The notes: a model not told the origin generated them from the letters alone. A DNA stretch of 64,000 bases from Promethearchaeota archaeon (GCA_013375495.1 JABXKC010000015.1:14099-78098); one strand, 5' to 3'. Positions 8,712 through 17,427 are shown, numbered from the stretch's first letter. Made by a program: numbers and translations.

Positions 8712-8867
8712 TTAATCTTTTGCTCCTAAGGCTGCTTTGACTTTTTCTAATTCTTCCATTCGTTTCTTTTTCTCTTCTTCACGTTGTTTCATGTCTTCCT
8801 CGTCAACCTTTTGGAGAGTAACACCTTTTTTGATTTCTTCTTTTAATTCGGTACCTAATGGCGTCAT
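8712..8867 (-). CDS. Small charged helical protein, 51 residues
   Basis: An ATG at 8867 opens a 51-codon frame that starts MTPLGTELKEEIKKG and ends KAALGAKD. It is dense in Lys and Glu (EEEKKKRMEELEKVKA), predicting one long charged helix. An aaagga motif lies about 10 bases upstream of the start. It sits upstream of Pelota on the same strand, with its stop 137 bases before the Pelota ATG. No family is recognised. Codon pattern, ribosome-binding-like motif and position between same-strand genes support a real small gene. Confidence 0.55.
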   Translation of the reverse strand: MTPLGTELKEEIKKGVTLQKVDEEDMKQREEEKKKRMEELEKVKAALGAKD

Positions 8868-8976
8868 AATCACTCAATCCTTTTACTTTTATTTCCTTTT
8901 TTGAGCACATTATTAATACGTTCTATACAAATTTTATAATAGAATTTATTTATATATCTTGGTTTTTAGAAAAAGA

Positions 8977-9423
8977 TTAAATGTTCAAAATCATTAAGTA
9001 AGCACTTTCCTTTTGCCGGTAGTAGTTTTCTATTTTCTGAATGACTCGAAAGTTAAATTTCTGATACAATTTTATAGCCGTTTTATTTTGGGAGTTCACA
9101 TTCAAAACAATAGTTTTAATATTAGGCATTTCTTTAACTTTTTTCATTGTATAATTCAAAAGATAACTCCCCCAACCTTTATTATGATTGTTTTTTCTGA
9201 TTAAAAGATTAATTAAATTTACTCTATCTTCTCGATCTTGAACAATAATAATGAATCCTATAATTTCATTCGATATTTCGTCATCAATAAGCTTAAAAAA
9301 AAAAGTGTTCTTTATTATCAAATTTAGTATTAAATCTTTAGAAAAGGCGTCTTTCTTAAAAGATTTTCTTTCCAAATTGTAAATTTCATCTAAATCCTTA
9401 AGAGTGACGGTATCAATTATCAT
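8977..9423 (-). CDS. GNAT-family N-acetyltransferase, RimI/Ard1-like
   Basis: 148 residues spanning a single GNAT domain. Motif A, the acetyl-CoA pyrophosphate loop, is RKNNHNKGWGSYLL (about residues 76-89). A later NSQNKTAIKLYQKFNF matches motif B of RimI/Ard1 enzymes, and the YYRQKESAYLMIL ending is also typical of that group. Archaeal members acetylate protein N-termini, including ribosomal proteins. The gene overlaps the end of the upstream radical SAM gene by 11 bases, so they are co-transcribed. The substrate is not determined by the sequence. Confidence 0.85.
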   Translation of the reverse strand: MIIDTVTLKDLDEIYNLERKSFKKDAFSKDLILNLIIKNTFFFKLIDDEISNEIIGFIIIVQDREDRVNLINLLIRKNNHNKGWGSYLLNYTMKKVKEMPNIKTIVLNVNSQNKTAIKLYQKFNFRVIQKIENYYRQKESAYLMILNI

Positions 9424-10564
9424 TTAGTCCCATCTCTTTCTTGAATAACTTGATAGGTGTTTTTTCTGTTATTTGTTGGTATAAATCTTCTCGAAATGGG
9501 GTCATTTCTATTATATATCCTTTTAAATTATTTTGAATTAATAGATTTATAAATCTTTCTTCTATAGCAAATGTAATCGGCAAGTTAATAATAGTTTCTT
9601 TGCAAGATAAAAAATTTTGAGGGATTTTTATTTCATTTAATAAAATCGTATGAATCTCTTTAATATCTATTTTCTCCCCTTCTATTTGAGCGTATAATAG
9701 CAAACCATCGCTCGTGATTTGTTCGTATGGCAATTTAATAGTTTTTGCTCGTCTTAAATACCTTTCTCTCAATTGCCAATAATCTTTAGCTCTAATCGTA
9801 CAAAAGTGAATTTTTAGTGAAACTTTTGGAGCGATATCTTTTACCAGCTGAATTGCGCACTTTTTACTATTCCGTACAGAAGCTATTGTACCTACCTCCA
9901 ACATAAAATTACGCTCCTTAAGATGTTGACTATTTGGTGAACAATACTCAAATTCATTCAAATTAATAAAATCTGCGCCTATTTTATCTAAATAAAAAAT
10001 CAATTTTTTCAAATTGCCTATATCTTCCGCTTCTGGAATCACGGGAACTTCAGCACCTACATTCATTCCCTTGTTTAATGCGCATTTTATCACATTCCAA
10101 TTTTTTTTTGAAGGATTGAACCTAATTTCGTCTAACCCTACTCGAGCAAGTTTTTTAGCAATTTCTTCGTTAAAATTAAGTCCGTTGGTATACAGGTGGA
10201 TGTGAAACTTATTGCCCATATTTTCTTTAACATATTTGATATATTCTACAGTTTTTTTTAAGTTTGGTTCGTATAACGGGTCTCCACCCGTAATACTCAT
10301 CCCTTTCGCGTTGATAGTTTTAAGTTCGTGTAGTATCTGTTCTTTAGAAGATATTTGAATCTCGTTTATGTAGGTATCTTTCTTTCCTTTACGTTTTTCA
10401 GAGATTGGGCAATACCACCAACAATGCTTTGGATTCTGACAGATTCCATTAAGAAATAATACAGCTTTAGTACCCTTTAAACATTGCTGACATCCTTTAG
10501 GGATTCCCTTTTTTTTTATGTAAAATGTATGTGCTTTAGATTCTACAATAACGGGTTCTCTCAT
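9413..10564 (-). CDS. Radical SAM protein, COG2108-like (PFL-activase related)
   Basis: 383 residues. A Cys pair (CQQC near residue 25) precedes the cluster motif CQNPKHCWWYC (about 42-52), spaced CX5CX3C instead of the usual CX3CX2C. ITGGDPLYEP (about 93-102) is the SAM-binding GGE/GGD motif. A barrel follows to about residue 270, with a C-terminal domain to 383. The arrangement resembles the archaeal family COG2108, related to pyruvate formate-lyase activating enzymes and functionally unassigned. Its ATG overlaps the end of the upstream nucleotidyltransferase (ATGA), and its end overlaps the acetyltransferase, forming a tight three-gene operon. Confidence 0.8.
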   Translation of the reverse strand: MREPVIVESKAHTFYIKKKGIPKGCQQCLKGTKAVLFLNGICQNPKHCWWYCPISEKRKGKKDTYINEIQISSKEQILHELKTINAKGMSITGGDPLYEPNLKKTVEYIKYVKENMGNKFHIHLYTNGLNFNEEIAKKLARVGLDEIRFNPSKKNWNVIKCALNKGMNVGAEVPVIPEAEDIGNLKKLIFYLDKIGADFINLNEFEYCSPNSQHLKERNFMLEVGTIASVRNSKKCAIQLVKDIAPKVSLKIHFCTIRAKDYWQLRERYLRRAKTIKLPYEQITSDGLLLYAQIEGEKIDIKEIHTILLNEIKIPQNFLSCKETIINLPITFAIEERFINLLIQNNLKGYIIEMTPFREDLYQQITEKTPIKLFKKEMGLNDN

Positions 10565-11268
10565 CGTTGTGTCAACTTTTTTCTCACAATCGATTTTTTA
10601 TTAGCTAATTTTTTTAATACATCTTCGGTACTTTCGTTCATTTCGATTGGTCTCTTTAGGAATACACCAGTTTTTCCGAACCTTTCCCTTTTTAAAAGAA
10701 CTTTTTTTCTTTCATTAATTAAATCAATACTAACATTTAATTTCTTCGCAGCTAAATGTTCATTCCCAATAATCGAACTTTCTTCATGTCCATCAGTAAT
10801 GGGTTGAATTAGGACTAACCTTTTATCAATTCCAGGCACTCTAATATTATTTTCTAATTGGTCCAGATTGATTTTTCCTCCAAAATCGTAAAACTCCTTT
10901 GATCTTTTTTCAAATTTAGATAAAGGAATTGTTATACTCTCTAACTCGTTTAAATAAATATAGAGTTTTATTGCATCAGCAGGAGTTGCCATAATAATTT
11001 CTCTGAAATAATTATTAAAACCGTTCTTGTCGAGCAATACTTCTATTTGATATGGTGCAATTGATTGTACAATAACTAGGTCTATATCGCTATCAGTATG
11101 AACATCGCCTCGAGCAATACTGCCATATATAAAGGGTTTCATACCCTCTTTAGCAAACATATCCAGTAGAATTTTAGATCGCTCTCTTTTTTCGCGTAAT
11201 AGTTTCAAGTGGTTTTCAGAATATATAACAGTATTAAAATGGTCTCTTAGAATTTTATATCCTTTCAT
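10561..11268 (-). CDS. MNT-type nucleotidyltransferase domain protein
   Basis: 235 residues. The nucleotidyltransferase core is clear: YGSIARGDVHTDSDIDLVIV (about residues 47-66) has the GS motif and two metal-binding Asp residues in DxD. A helical and basic C-terminal part follows, ending KKSIVRKKLTQR. It fits the archaeal predicted nucleotidyltransferase family COG2413; related domains adenylylate proteins or RNA ends, but the target here is unknown. It is the first gene of the operon with the COG2108-like radical SAM protein and the acetyltransferase. Confidence 0.8.
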   Translation of the reverse strand: MKGYKILRDHFNTVIYSENHLKLLREKRERSKILLDMFAKEGMKPFIYGSIARGDVHTDSDIDLVIVQSIAPYQIEVLLDKNGFNNYFREIIMATPADAIKLYIYLNELESITIPLSKFEKRSKEFYDFGGKINLDQLENNIRVPGIDKRLVLIQPITDGHEESSIIGNEHLAAKKLNVSIDLINERKKVLLKRERFGKTGVFLKRPIEMNESTEDVLKKLANKKSIVRKKLTQR

Positions 11269-11293
11269 TAGAAATTAATTGCTTTTATCTTAT

Positions 11294-12106
11294 TTACTTC
11301 TTCTCTATATATCTAATTATTATGCTTAAGAGTATAGTTTCGTAATTCTTGAACCTGCTTTTAGCTTTTTGAATAATAGTATGTTTGCTGTTTTTAAATG
11401 TTTCATCATCTAGTAGAATCTTTTTAACTTTTTTGTTTTTAAAAACCGGATTTAATTTCTCACTAAATATAGTAATTAATTGAGGATATTTGTTTGAATC
11501 GTTTAATAAAGTTGAAATCACTCCCAGATTGTAAGATTCTAAGCGGGGATTAATTAGAATTAGACTCCGACAATCTGAATCTTTTAAAAGAAAATTGTAA
11601 GGTAATAACCTTTTATTAAAGTCAATAACATTATATTCTTGATTCACTGTGTCAATATCTTGATTATAATACTTAATAATAGCAGGAAATGTTTGGTGCA
11701 ACTCTTCTTCAACTTCCGAAGCCATTCCATTTGTTCCACTATTAGGTAAACTTCTTAATTGTAAATTTATTACACTATAGCCAAAAGAACAAAACGCTTC
11801 TGTAAGTGCTTTCAACAACATCAGTTTTCGATACCTTCTTATTATGATTATTGTCGGTTTTGTTAAATTTTCTTGCTGAGAGATGTTGGACATAATTAAA
11901 GCGCACTTTTTTATAGAAATAGTCGAAAATTGAGTGTTAATATCCGGAAGTCTATCAACTCTACGAATTGTAGAAGCATTTGAAAAAAAAAATCTCCATC
12001 GGTATACTTCTTTAAGTACCTTAACACCAATTAACAAAAGTATTAATAATACAATTATGATGATATCAACGGTAATCCAATCAACGTGAAAAATGTCAAA
12101 TGTCAT
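11294..12106 (-). CDS. Membrane-anchored, degenerate alpha/beta-hydrolase-like protein
   Basis: 270 residues. One strong membrane helix lies at about 13-32, followed by a Lys/Arg/Trp stop-transfer region. The soluble part has a hydrolase-like beta start (PTIIIIRRYRK near residue 84) and then SVINLQLRSLPNSG, which mirrors the usual GYNVINLDLRGHGNSG pattern. The oxyanion His-Gly is replaced by Arg-Arg and no GxSxG nucleophile elbow is evident, so an active esterase is unlikely. It follows CutA on the same strand with a 24-base gap. A non-catalytic scaffold or a diverged enzyme are both possible. Confidence 0.65.
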   Translation of the reverse strand: MTFDIFHVDWITVDIIIIVLLILLLIGVKVLKEVYRWRFFFSNASTIRRVDRLPDINTQFSTISIKKCALIMSNISQQENLTKPTIIIIRRYRKLMLLKALTEAFCSFGYSVINLQLRSLPNSGTNGMASEVEEELHQTFPAIIKYYNQDIDTVNQEYNVIDFNKRLLPYNFLLKDSDCRSLILINPRLESYNLGVISTLLNDSNKYPQLITIFSEKLNPVFKNKKVKKILLDDETFKNSKHTIIQKAKSRFKNYETILLSIIIRYIEKK

Positions 12107-12130
12107 AATATTTACAATACAGTAGTTATA

Positions 12131-12445
12131 TCAATCTACAACTTCATTAATCCAATCCAAATATTTCTCCGAGCCTTTTTCAATTTTGAAAGCGACACAT
12201 TCAGGATTCGAATAACTATGAATTTCTCCGACTTTTTGAATTATCAAATCGCAATTTTTTTCTGTGGTTTTAATAATTAACAACAATTCATTTTCTTTTT
12301 CTATATTTCCCTTCCATCTATAAATTGAAAACACATTTTGTACTATGTTTACGCAAGCAACTAACCTGTTTTCAACTAAGTAGTTTGCTATTTTTTTACC
12401 CTCTTCAATGTTTGGAACCGTAACTAGAAATATATAATAATCCAT
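12131..12445 (-). CDS. cutA: CutA-family protein
   Basis: 104 residues, the usual length. The conserved pattern is complete: FLVTVPNIEEGKKIA, VACVNIVQNVFSIYRWKG and a C-terminal YLDWI. CutA forms very stable trimers with a ferredoxin-like fold. It was first linked to copper tolerance in E. coli, but its general role is unsettled. It is the first gene of a minus-strand pair with the degenerate hydrolase. Confidence 0.93.
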   Translation of the reverse strand: MDYYIFLVTVPNIEEGKKIANYLVENRLVACVNIVQNVFSIYRWKGNIEKENELLLIIKTTEKNCDLIIQKVGEIHSYSNPECVAFKIEKGSEKYLDWINEVVD

Positions 12446-12710
12446 TTAATTCCCTTAGTTGTCATCTATTATAATTATTAATACAATTTCAAATTTCAAT
12501 TTATTTAAGAAATCTAGAAGGGTACGAAAATTGCTTAAAATTCCTAATTTTTTCTTGAATTTGAACAAATCGTAAAATTCGTATTAGTTAAATTTTTATC
12601 AACTCTTTTTTTTTTTTTATTATATTTAAAACCGGTTTTACAAAAAATGAAGATATAAATTATTAAAATTTATATAAATAATAAAAAAAATATCATTATA
12701 CATTGAGGAG

Positions 12711-13445
12711 TTGATTGTAATCCTTCATAACGTTTACCTAATATCAAATTTTACGGGCATTTGTTTAATCCATAGAAAGTATGGAACTATAGAATTTAAC
12801 CAAGATTTAGTATCTGGGTTTTTAACAGCATTAAAAGATTTTTCAGTGGAGTTCTCGAAAGGATCCGGTGAATTGAAAATTATTGATATGCAAATTTTTT
12901 ATCTCCTTCTTGTTTTTAAGGAAGGAATCTTGTGCACTGCAGCAGCTGATAAAAATGATGACGCCAAAATCACCCATAAAATTCTTAGTGGGATTATCGA
13001 TAAATTCCTTGATGGGTATGGAAACTTAATGGAGAGTTGGTCAGGAGATGTAAGGATGTTCAAAGGATTCGAAAATGTTATGGATGTTATGCTAAAGGAT
13101 GGCCATATAGCGGAAGTTCCACTAAGAATTCCAATTTTAAAGATATTTGAAAAAGATTTTCTCAAGTCTCAAAAGCTAATTGAGAAGAAGGGTATGGTTC
13201 TTTCGGAGGAGGATTTACGGAACATTCAGAACCAGAAACCCGCGTGGACCTCTAAGCGCCTTCCCACTCAGGTGATTATCCAAGGTTTTTTAAACAAGGA
13301 ACAGTATAAAATTGCGCATTTTGCTGACGGTTTTCACACTGTAGCGGACATAGCCGAGGAAGCGGGCGTACCAAAGGCAGAGATTGATGTTATTATTGAC
13401 GATTTAGACGATCTTGGTTTGTTGAAATTTATTGATGTAAAGTAG
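12711..13445 (+). CDS. Longin-like domain protein with C-terminal winged-helix-like region
   Basis: 244 residues. The first 130 have the longin pattern: two strands (VILHNVYLISNFTGICLIHR), a helix (LVSGFLTALKDFSVEF), three more strands with IDMQIFYLLLVFKEGIL, and a long helix ending YGNLMESW. Longin domains in SNARE, TRAPP and Mon1/Ccz1 proteins contact small GTPases. The last 60 residues (FLNKEQYKIAHFADGFHTVADIAEEAG, then a second helix) look like a small winged helix. The start is TTG directly after GAGGAG, with a TATA-like tttatataaat at about 12669. A similar N-terminal domain occurs in the gene at 51826. Two possible jobs, GTPase regulation or transcription, remain open. Confidence 0.7.
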   Translation: MIVILHNVYLISNFTGICLIHRKYGTIEFNQDLVSGFLTALKDFSVEFSKGSGELKIIDMQIFYLLLVFKEGILCTAAADKNDDAKITHKILSGIIDKFLDGYGNLMESWSGDVRMFKGFENVMDVMLKDGHIAEVPLRIPILKIFEKDFLKSQKLIEKKGMVLSEEDLRNIQNQKPAWTSKRLPTQVIIQGFLNKEQYKIAHFADGFHTVADIAEEAGVPKAEIDVIIDDLDDLGLLKFIDVK

Positions 13446-13527
13446 CGCGTTGTAGCCTTTACAACCTCCCTCTTACTTATTTTTATAGATTTATCTTATT
13501 TAGTGTTTTTAGAAATTTGATTTTTGT

Positions 13528-15078
13528 TTGAAAAAAATATATCAAAATCGTGTTAAGACGATTAATCATAAGATTTATGATAATGATATCACTATTACAG
13601 ATAGTATGAATGTGAAAAAAGTTGATGACAATATCTATGAGATTCCACAGAAAGCATTGATGGCTCGTGTGGAGGGGAAAATCGAGAAATTTCAAATGAA
13701 AGTGCCGGTACGTATTTATGCAAACGATTATATTTTAGAAAAGATTAAAAGTGACAGGACTCTTGACCAAATTAGTAATGTTGCTTGTCTTCCAGGCATA
13801 CAGAAGCACGCTATTGCTCTTTCTGACGCTCATCAAGGTTATGGTTTTTGTATAGGTGGTGTTGCTGGGACCGACGCTGAGACTGGTATGATTTCGCCGG
13901 GAGGAGTAGGCTATGATATTAATTGCGGCGTAAGATTGTTAAGAACTAATCTTTACCAAAAGGATGTAATGAAAACGATTCCTAATTTATTAAACACAAT
14001 TTTTCACAATATTCCATCAGGTTTAGGAAGTAAGGGAAAATTAAACATAAATTATTCGGATTTAGATGAAGTTTTGGACAATGGTTTAAATTGGGCGTTA
14101 GATAAAGGTTATGCAACTGAAGATGATATCGAACATTGTGAAGAAAACGGTTTTTTGAAAAACGCAGATTCGTCATTAATTTCCCAAAAAGCTAAGCAAA
14201 GAGCGATAAAGCAACTTGGTTCATTGGGAAGTGGTAATCATTTTCTTGAAATTCAGAAGGTAGAAACAATTTATAACGAGAATATAGCTAAACAGCTTGG
14301 AATTTTTGATAAAAACCAAATAACAGTCATGGTTCATACTGGCTCGCGAGCTCTTGGCCATCAAGTATGCACTGATTCTTTGCGAAATGTCGAACAGGCA
14401 ATGAAAAAATACAATATTAAGGTTCCAGATCGCGAATTAGCGTGCGTACCAGCTAATACTCCGGAAGCAGTAAAATATTTGCAAAGTATGGCTTGTGCAG
14501 CAAATTTTGGTTTTAATAATCGCCAATTAATTACGCATTGGCTAAGAGAATCTTTTCAAGAGCATTTTAAAAGGAGTTTAGACGATCTTGATTTTAATTT
14601 GATTTATGGTGTTTGTCATAATATTTTAAAAATAGAAGAACATGAAGTAGACGGAAAAAAGATGAAATTAAATATTCATAGAAAAGGAGCGACAAGAGCT
14701 TTTCCACCAGAGCACCCAGATCTGCCTATTGATTATAAAAATATTGGGCAACCTGCTTTAATTCCGGGTACTATGGGATCGGCTTCCTATTTGTGCGTTG
14801 GAAGGGCAAAAGCGATGGATCTTTCTTTTGGATCTACTGCTCATGGAGCTGGCAGAGTAATGTCAAGATCTAAAGCTACAAAAAAATATTGGGGGCCAAA
14901 GATCAAAGAAGATTTAAAAAATAGAGGGATTGTCATAAAAGCTGCTTCTCCTAAAATAATTGCTGAAGAAGCTCCAGGGGCATACAAAGACATTGATCAA
15001 GTAGTACAAGTAAGTCAAGATCTTGGAATCGTTGAAAAAATTGTAAGGTTAATTCCAATAGGGGTTGTAAAAGGATAA
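13528..15078 (+). CDS. rtcB: RNA-splicing ligase RtcB
   Basis: 516 residues. RtcB joins 2',3'-cyclic phosphate and 5'-OH RNA ends using GTP and Mn2+, and in archaea it seals tRNA exons after intron removal. Conserved metal and guanylate motifs are visible: DAHQGYGFCIGG, GVGYDINCGVRLL with the metal-binding Cys, GSGNHFLEIQ, HTGSRALG, and the C-terminal GSASYLCVG and HGAGR, whose His is guanylylated. The frame is uninterrupted and has no intein. The start is uncertain: TTG at 13528, or ATG at 13606 (490 residues, closer to the usual length). It faces the archease gene, which boosts RtcB turnover. Confidence 0.95.
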   Translation: MKKIYQNRVKTINHKIYDNDITITDSMNVKKVDDNIYEIPQKALMARVEGKIEKFQMKVPVRIYANDYILEKIKSDRTLDQISNVACLPGIQKHAIALSDAHQGYGFCIGGVAGTDAETGMISPGGVGYDINCGVRLLRTNLYQKDVMKTIPNLLNTIFHNIPSGLGSKGKLNINYSDLDEVLDNGLNWALDKGYATEDDIEHCEENGFLKNADSSLISQKAKQRAIKQLGSLGSGNHFLEIQKVETIYNENIAKQLGIFDKNQITVMVHTGSRALGHQVCTDSLRNVEQAMKKYNIKVPDRELACVPANTPEAVKYLQSMACAANFGFNNRQLITHWLRESFQEHFKRSLDDLDFNLIYGVCHNILKIEEHEVDGKKMKLNIHRKGATRAFPPEHPDLPIDYKNIGQPALIPGTMGSASYLCVGRAKAMDLSFGSTAHGAGRVMSRSKATKKYWGPKIKEDLKNRGIVIKAASPKIIAEEAPGAYKDIDQVVQVSQDLGIVEKIVRLIPIGVVKG

Positions 15079-15300
15079 ACCTTAATTTTATTTATTATCC
15101 TAAGAATTATTTTATAAAAAATGAAAATAAAAATATAACTACATTAAGTAGTTTATGTCAGCGGAAGAGTTCCTGCACATCCCGGCAAATTCAATCCCCT
15201 TTAAATTTGATTCAATTATATTCAAAATTGATTAACATTGAGAATTTTCCAAACTCAACAAAATTTTGAAAGATCTTATTAGTCAAAAATTACTCTAAAG

Positions 15301-15747
15301 TTAAATATCAAATACTATATCAATTACGGTGTTTTCGCGTTTTTCTTCTATGTTTAGGAAGGAATAGGTTATCGCTTTAACTTCTATTCCTATTTCGTGC
15401 TTATCCAAATCGAATTTTTCACCTTTTAGAGAGGCCTGGAGTATAAATTTATCGTTAACTTTTTCGATTTTACTAACATAGATTTGGTTAAAAACAAGCT
15501 CATCTACATCAAAAATATACAAAAACTCGGAGAGAAAATCAAATAGAAGGGCTTCTTTATCCTCAGCTTTAATAATTATTTTTTTTTCGATTTCAGGAGT
15601 TATTATTTTTAAGTTTGGCGTTATAGTCGCCATTAAACTATAAGCAGTTTGGGAAAAGGCTTCTTCTAAAGATGAACCCCAACTTCTTACCTGAACATCT
15701 GCTGTATGCTCTTTAAACTCAAAACCAGCTTTTTTCATAAGAATCAT
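15301..15747 (-). CDS. Archease
   Basis: 148 residues. The pattern FKEHTADVQVRSWGSSLEEAF near the start, YSLMATI in the middle and a beta-rich end (HEIGIEVKAITYSFL) are those of archease, a metal-binding protein that lets RtcB complete multiple turnovers and accept other nucleotide cofactors. The metal-binding Asp (HTAD) is present. The start may be the ATG at 15747 or the one three codons later. It lies tail-to-tail with rtcB across a 222-base spacer that holds no gene I can see. Confidence 0.93.
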   Translation of the reverse strand: MILMKKAGFEFKEHTADVQVRSWGSSLEEAFSQTAYSLMATITPNLKIITPEIEKKIIIKAEDKEALLFDFLSEFLYIFDVDELVFNQIYVSKIEKVNDKFILQASLKGEKFDLDKHEIGIEVKAITYSFLNIEEKRENTVIDIVFDI

Positions 15748-15858
15748 ATTATTTTCAGTATAGATTTACTATAAATAGTCTCGTTTAAAAATTAAGGTTT
15801 TGTTGTTCAATTTAATTTTCTTAGGAGTTTAAAATAATAGGTCTGAAATCTTAATTAT

Positions 15859-16374
15859 ATGTTGAGTACGACCCATAACTCATTTATTGATGATATGCTT
15901 TTTTATCAGAAATTATCCGTAAGAAAGAAATTCTCAAATAAAGAACTATTGCTCTATCACTACTTCTACGATTCTACTAAAATTTTTCCGAGAAATATTA
16001 TTATTGTTAAAGATATTGTGTTTTTCTTTCTTGATAATGAAAAGTATTTTGAAGCGAATTCAAGACTACCGTATCTAAGAAAGAAATTTCAAAATAGGAG
16101 AATTGTGCTTGTTCGGGAAGAGGGTGTTTTAGTTAACTTAATTTTTGGTTTTTTTCCGGATCCATATATTCACAGAATAAGAATAGGAAAAAATACTAAT
16201 ACTGGACAGATCCTAATAATTATAGGGTTTCTCTCCTACGAAGAACGAGGAATTGCCGTAGGTTGTAATGGGGATTATATAAAAGCCATCAATAGCATCT
16301 TCGAAAACTATGTTAAATTTACAGATTACCAAGGATTTCAAATAAAAATTAGGTGCGAAGTTGTTAATTTATGA
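15859..16374 (+). CDS. NusA-like KH-domain protein
   Basis: 171 residues. The C-terminal half carries a NusA-type KH domain: a strand pair with DPYIHRIRIGK, then LIIIGFLSYEERGIAVGCNGDYIKAINSIF, where GCNG is the RNA-gripping loop between helices. Archaeal NusA-like proteins consist of two such KH folds and lack the S1 and N-terminal domains of bacterial NusA. The N-terminal 70 residues are less conserved and contain many aromatic residues. It stands alone, convergent with CarS. Role (termination, antitermination or ribosome-linked RNA binding) is inferred from the family only. Confidence 0.7.
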   Translation: MLSTTHNSFIDDMLFYQKLSVRKKFSNKELLLYHYFYDSTKIFPRNIIIVKDIVFFFLDNEKYFEANSRLPYLRKKFQNRRIVLVREEGVLVNLIFGFFPDPYIHRIRIGKNTNTGQILIIIGFLSYEERGIAVGCNGDYIKAINSIFENYVKFTDYQGFQIKIRCEVVNL

Positions 16375-16380
16375 AAAAAC

Positions 16381-17154
16381 CTACCAAGGAACTTCTTTCA
16401 AGTTAATCAAATAGGCAATTGTATTAGCAATAAGACTAACAGACGGAGTTAGAATTAGAAGAAAAATTATAATATTAATATCAGGGATTAGATAGAATCC
16501 CGGAAAAAATATTGCGGGAACTATAGCAAAAATAATAGCACCTACAGCAAAATCTAGTTGATCTACAACCCAAAAAGGTGCTCCACTTTTTATATTAAAT
16601 CTTCTTTTAAGAAATGATCCTGCTAAATCCCCAAATGCTGCGCCATATGAACAAAATACGATTCTAAACACTATCATCAGGATTCCAATTGGTATTGGTC
16701 CCCCTATAAAATAATATTGATAGTAAAAAATCTCAGAGTATAATCTATACAATCCCAATGACGCTCCGTCCATCGGAATCTGTTTTATAGCGGGCCATAA
16801 TAATAAAAACAATAAAAATAAACCGCAACTTAATGGAATACCAATATATAATGGTCCCTTTACAAGTCCAGAAATTGTTTTGTGATCTCCTAAAATTCTT
16901 CTCCCATCTCGCCAAAGTTTCCCCCTATCTAAAGGTTTTCCACCACCTACAATAACCATTCCAGCGTTAGAAAAATACGCGGGAACGATAAAAAGCACGC
17001 TAAATATAAGTGTTGCTAACCAATCAGCCCATGTAAAAACGATAGAGATAACCAGAAAGTTAAAGAAGAGCAAACTAATGAAGATAATCGTTAAAAGTAT
17101 CGCAAGTTTAATGTCTTTTCTGTCAATATCTCCTTTATTATTATGTGGTGGCAT
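16381..17154 (-). CDS. carS: CDP-archaeol synthase CarS
   Basis: 257 residues with about five to six membrane helices. CarS activates unsaturated archaeol phosphate (DGGGP) with CTP, making the precursor of all archaeal polar lipids. Family motifs are intact: PAYFSNAGMVIVGGGKPLDRGK, DGRRILGDHKTISGL, GDLAGSFLKRRF and a closing PFWVVDQLDF. The N-terminus is a short hydrophilic stretch before the first helix. This places the organism among ether-lipid archaea. The gene is divergent from orc1/cdc6 across a 308-base spacer. Confidence 0.93.
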   Translation of the reverse strand: MPPHNNKGDIDRKDIKLAILLTIIFISLLFFNFLVISIVFTWADWLATLIFSVLFIVPAYFSNAGMVIVGGGKPLDRGKLWRDGRRILGDHKTISGLVKGPLYIGIPLSCGLFLLFLLLWPAIKQIPMDGASLGLYRLYSEIFYYQYYFIGGPIPIGILMIVFRIVFCSYGAAFGDLAGSFLKRRFNIKSGAPFWVVDQLDFAVGAIIFAIVPAIFFPGFYLIPDINIIIFLLILTPSVSLIANTIAYLINLKEVPW

Positions 17155-17397
17155 AAAAGTTTCTATACTTATAAGAATTAGATTGGTTAATTTTTGATTG
17201 AAATTAAATTTTGGTAAATATAATTTGTTCTACTAAACCCTTAATAATATTGCTTCCTAAATAATTATCTTTTAAAGTTCCGACAATAATATTATAAATT
17301 ATCGATCTAATCGTTGCAATTCGGATAAAATGAGAACAACATATTAAAGCTTTAACATATTATCATTAATTTTTCGATTAATAATCAAGTTTAAATA

Positions 17398-17412
17398 TCG
17401 TGGAATTGAAAT
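17398..17412 (+). promoter_or_regulatory. GTGGAA motif, site 1
   Basis: TCGTGGAATTGAAAT, 50 bases before the orc1/cdc6 start. Its first 11 bases recur exactly at 19445-19455, on the far side of orc1/cdc6 next to polB. It shares the GTGGAA core of Orc1/Cdc6 recognition boxes. Confidence 0.4.
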
Positions 17413-17427
17413 ATTATTCTAGTGATC

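Noticed and set aside
13982..14176. Antisense frame inside rtcB
   Set aside because: It lies wholly within the well-supported RtcB frame and has no family resemblance.
15079..15300. Possible small RNA between rtcB and archease
   Set aside because: No box C/D or H/ACA pattern, no strong hairpin and no promoter could be supported by eye.
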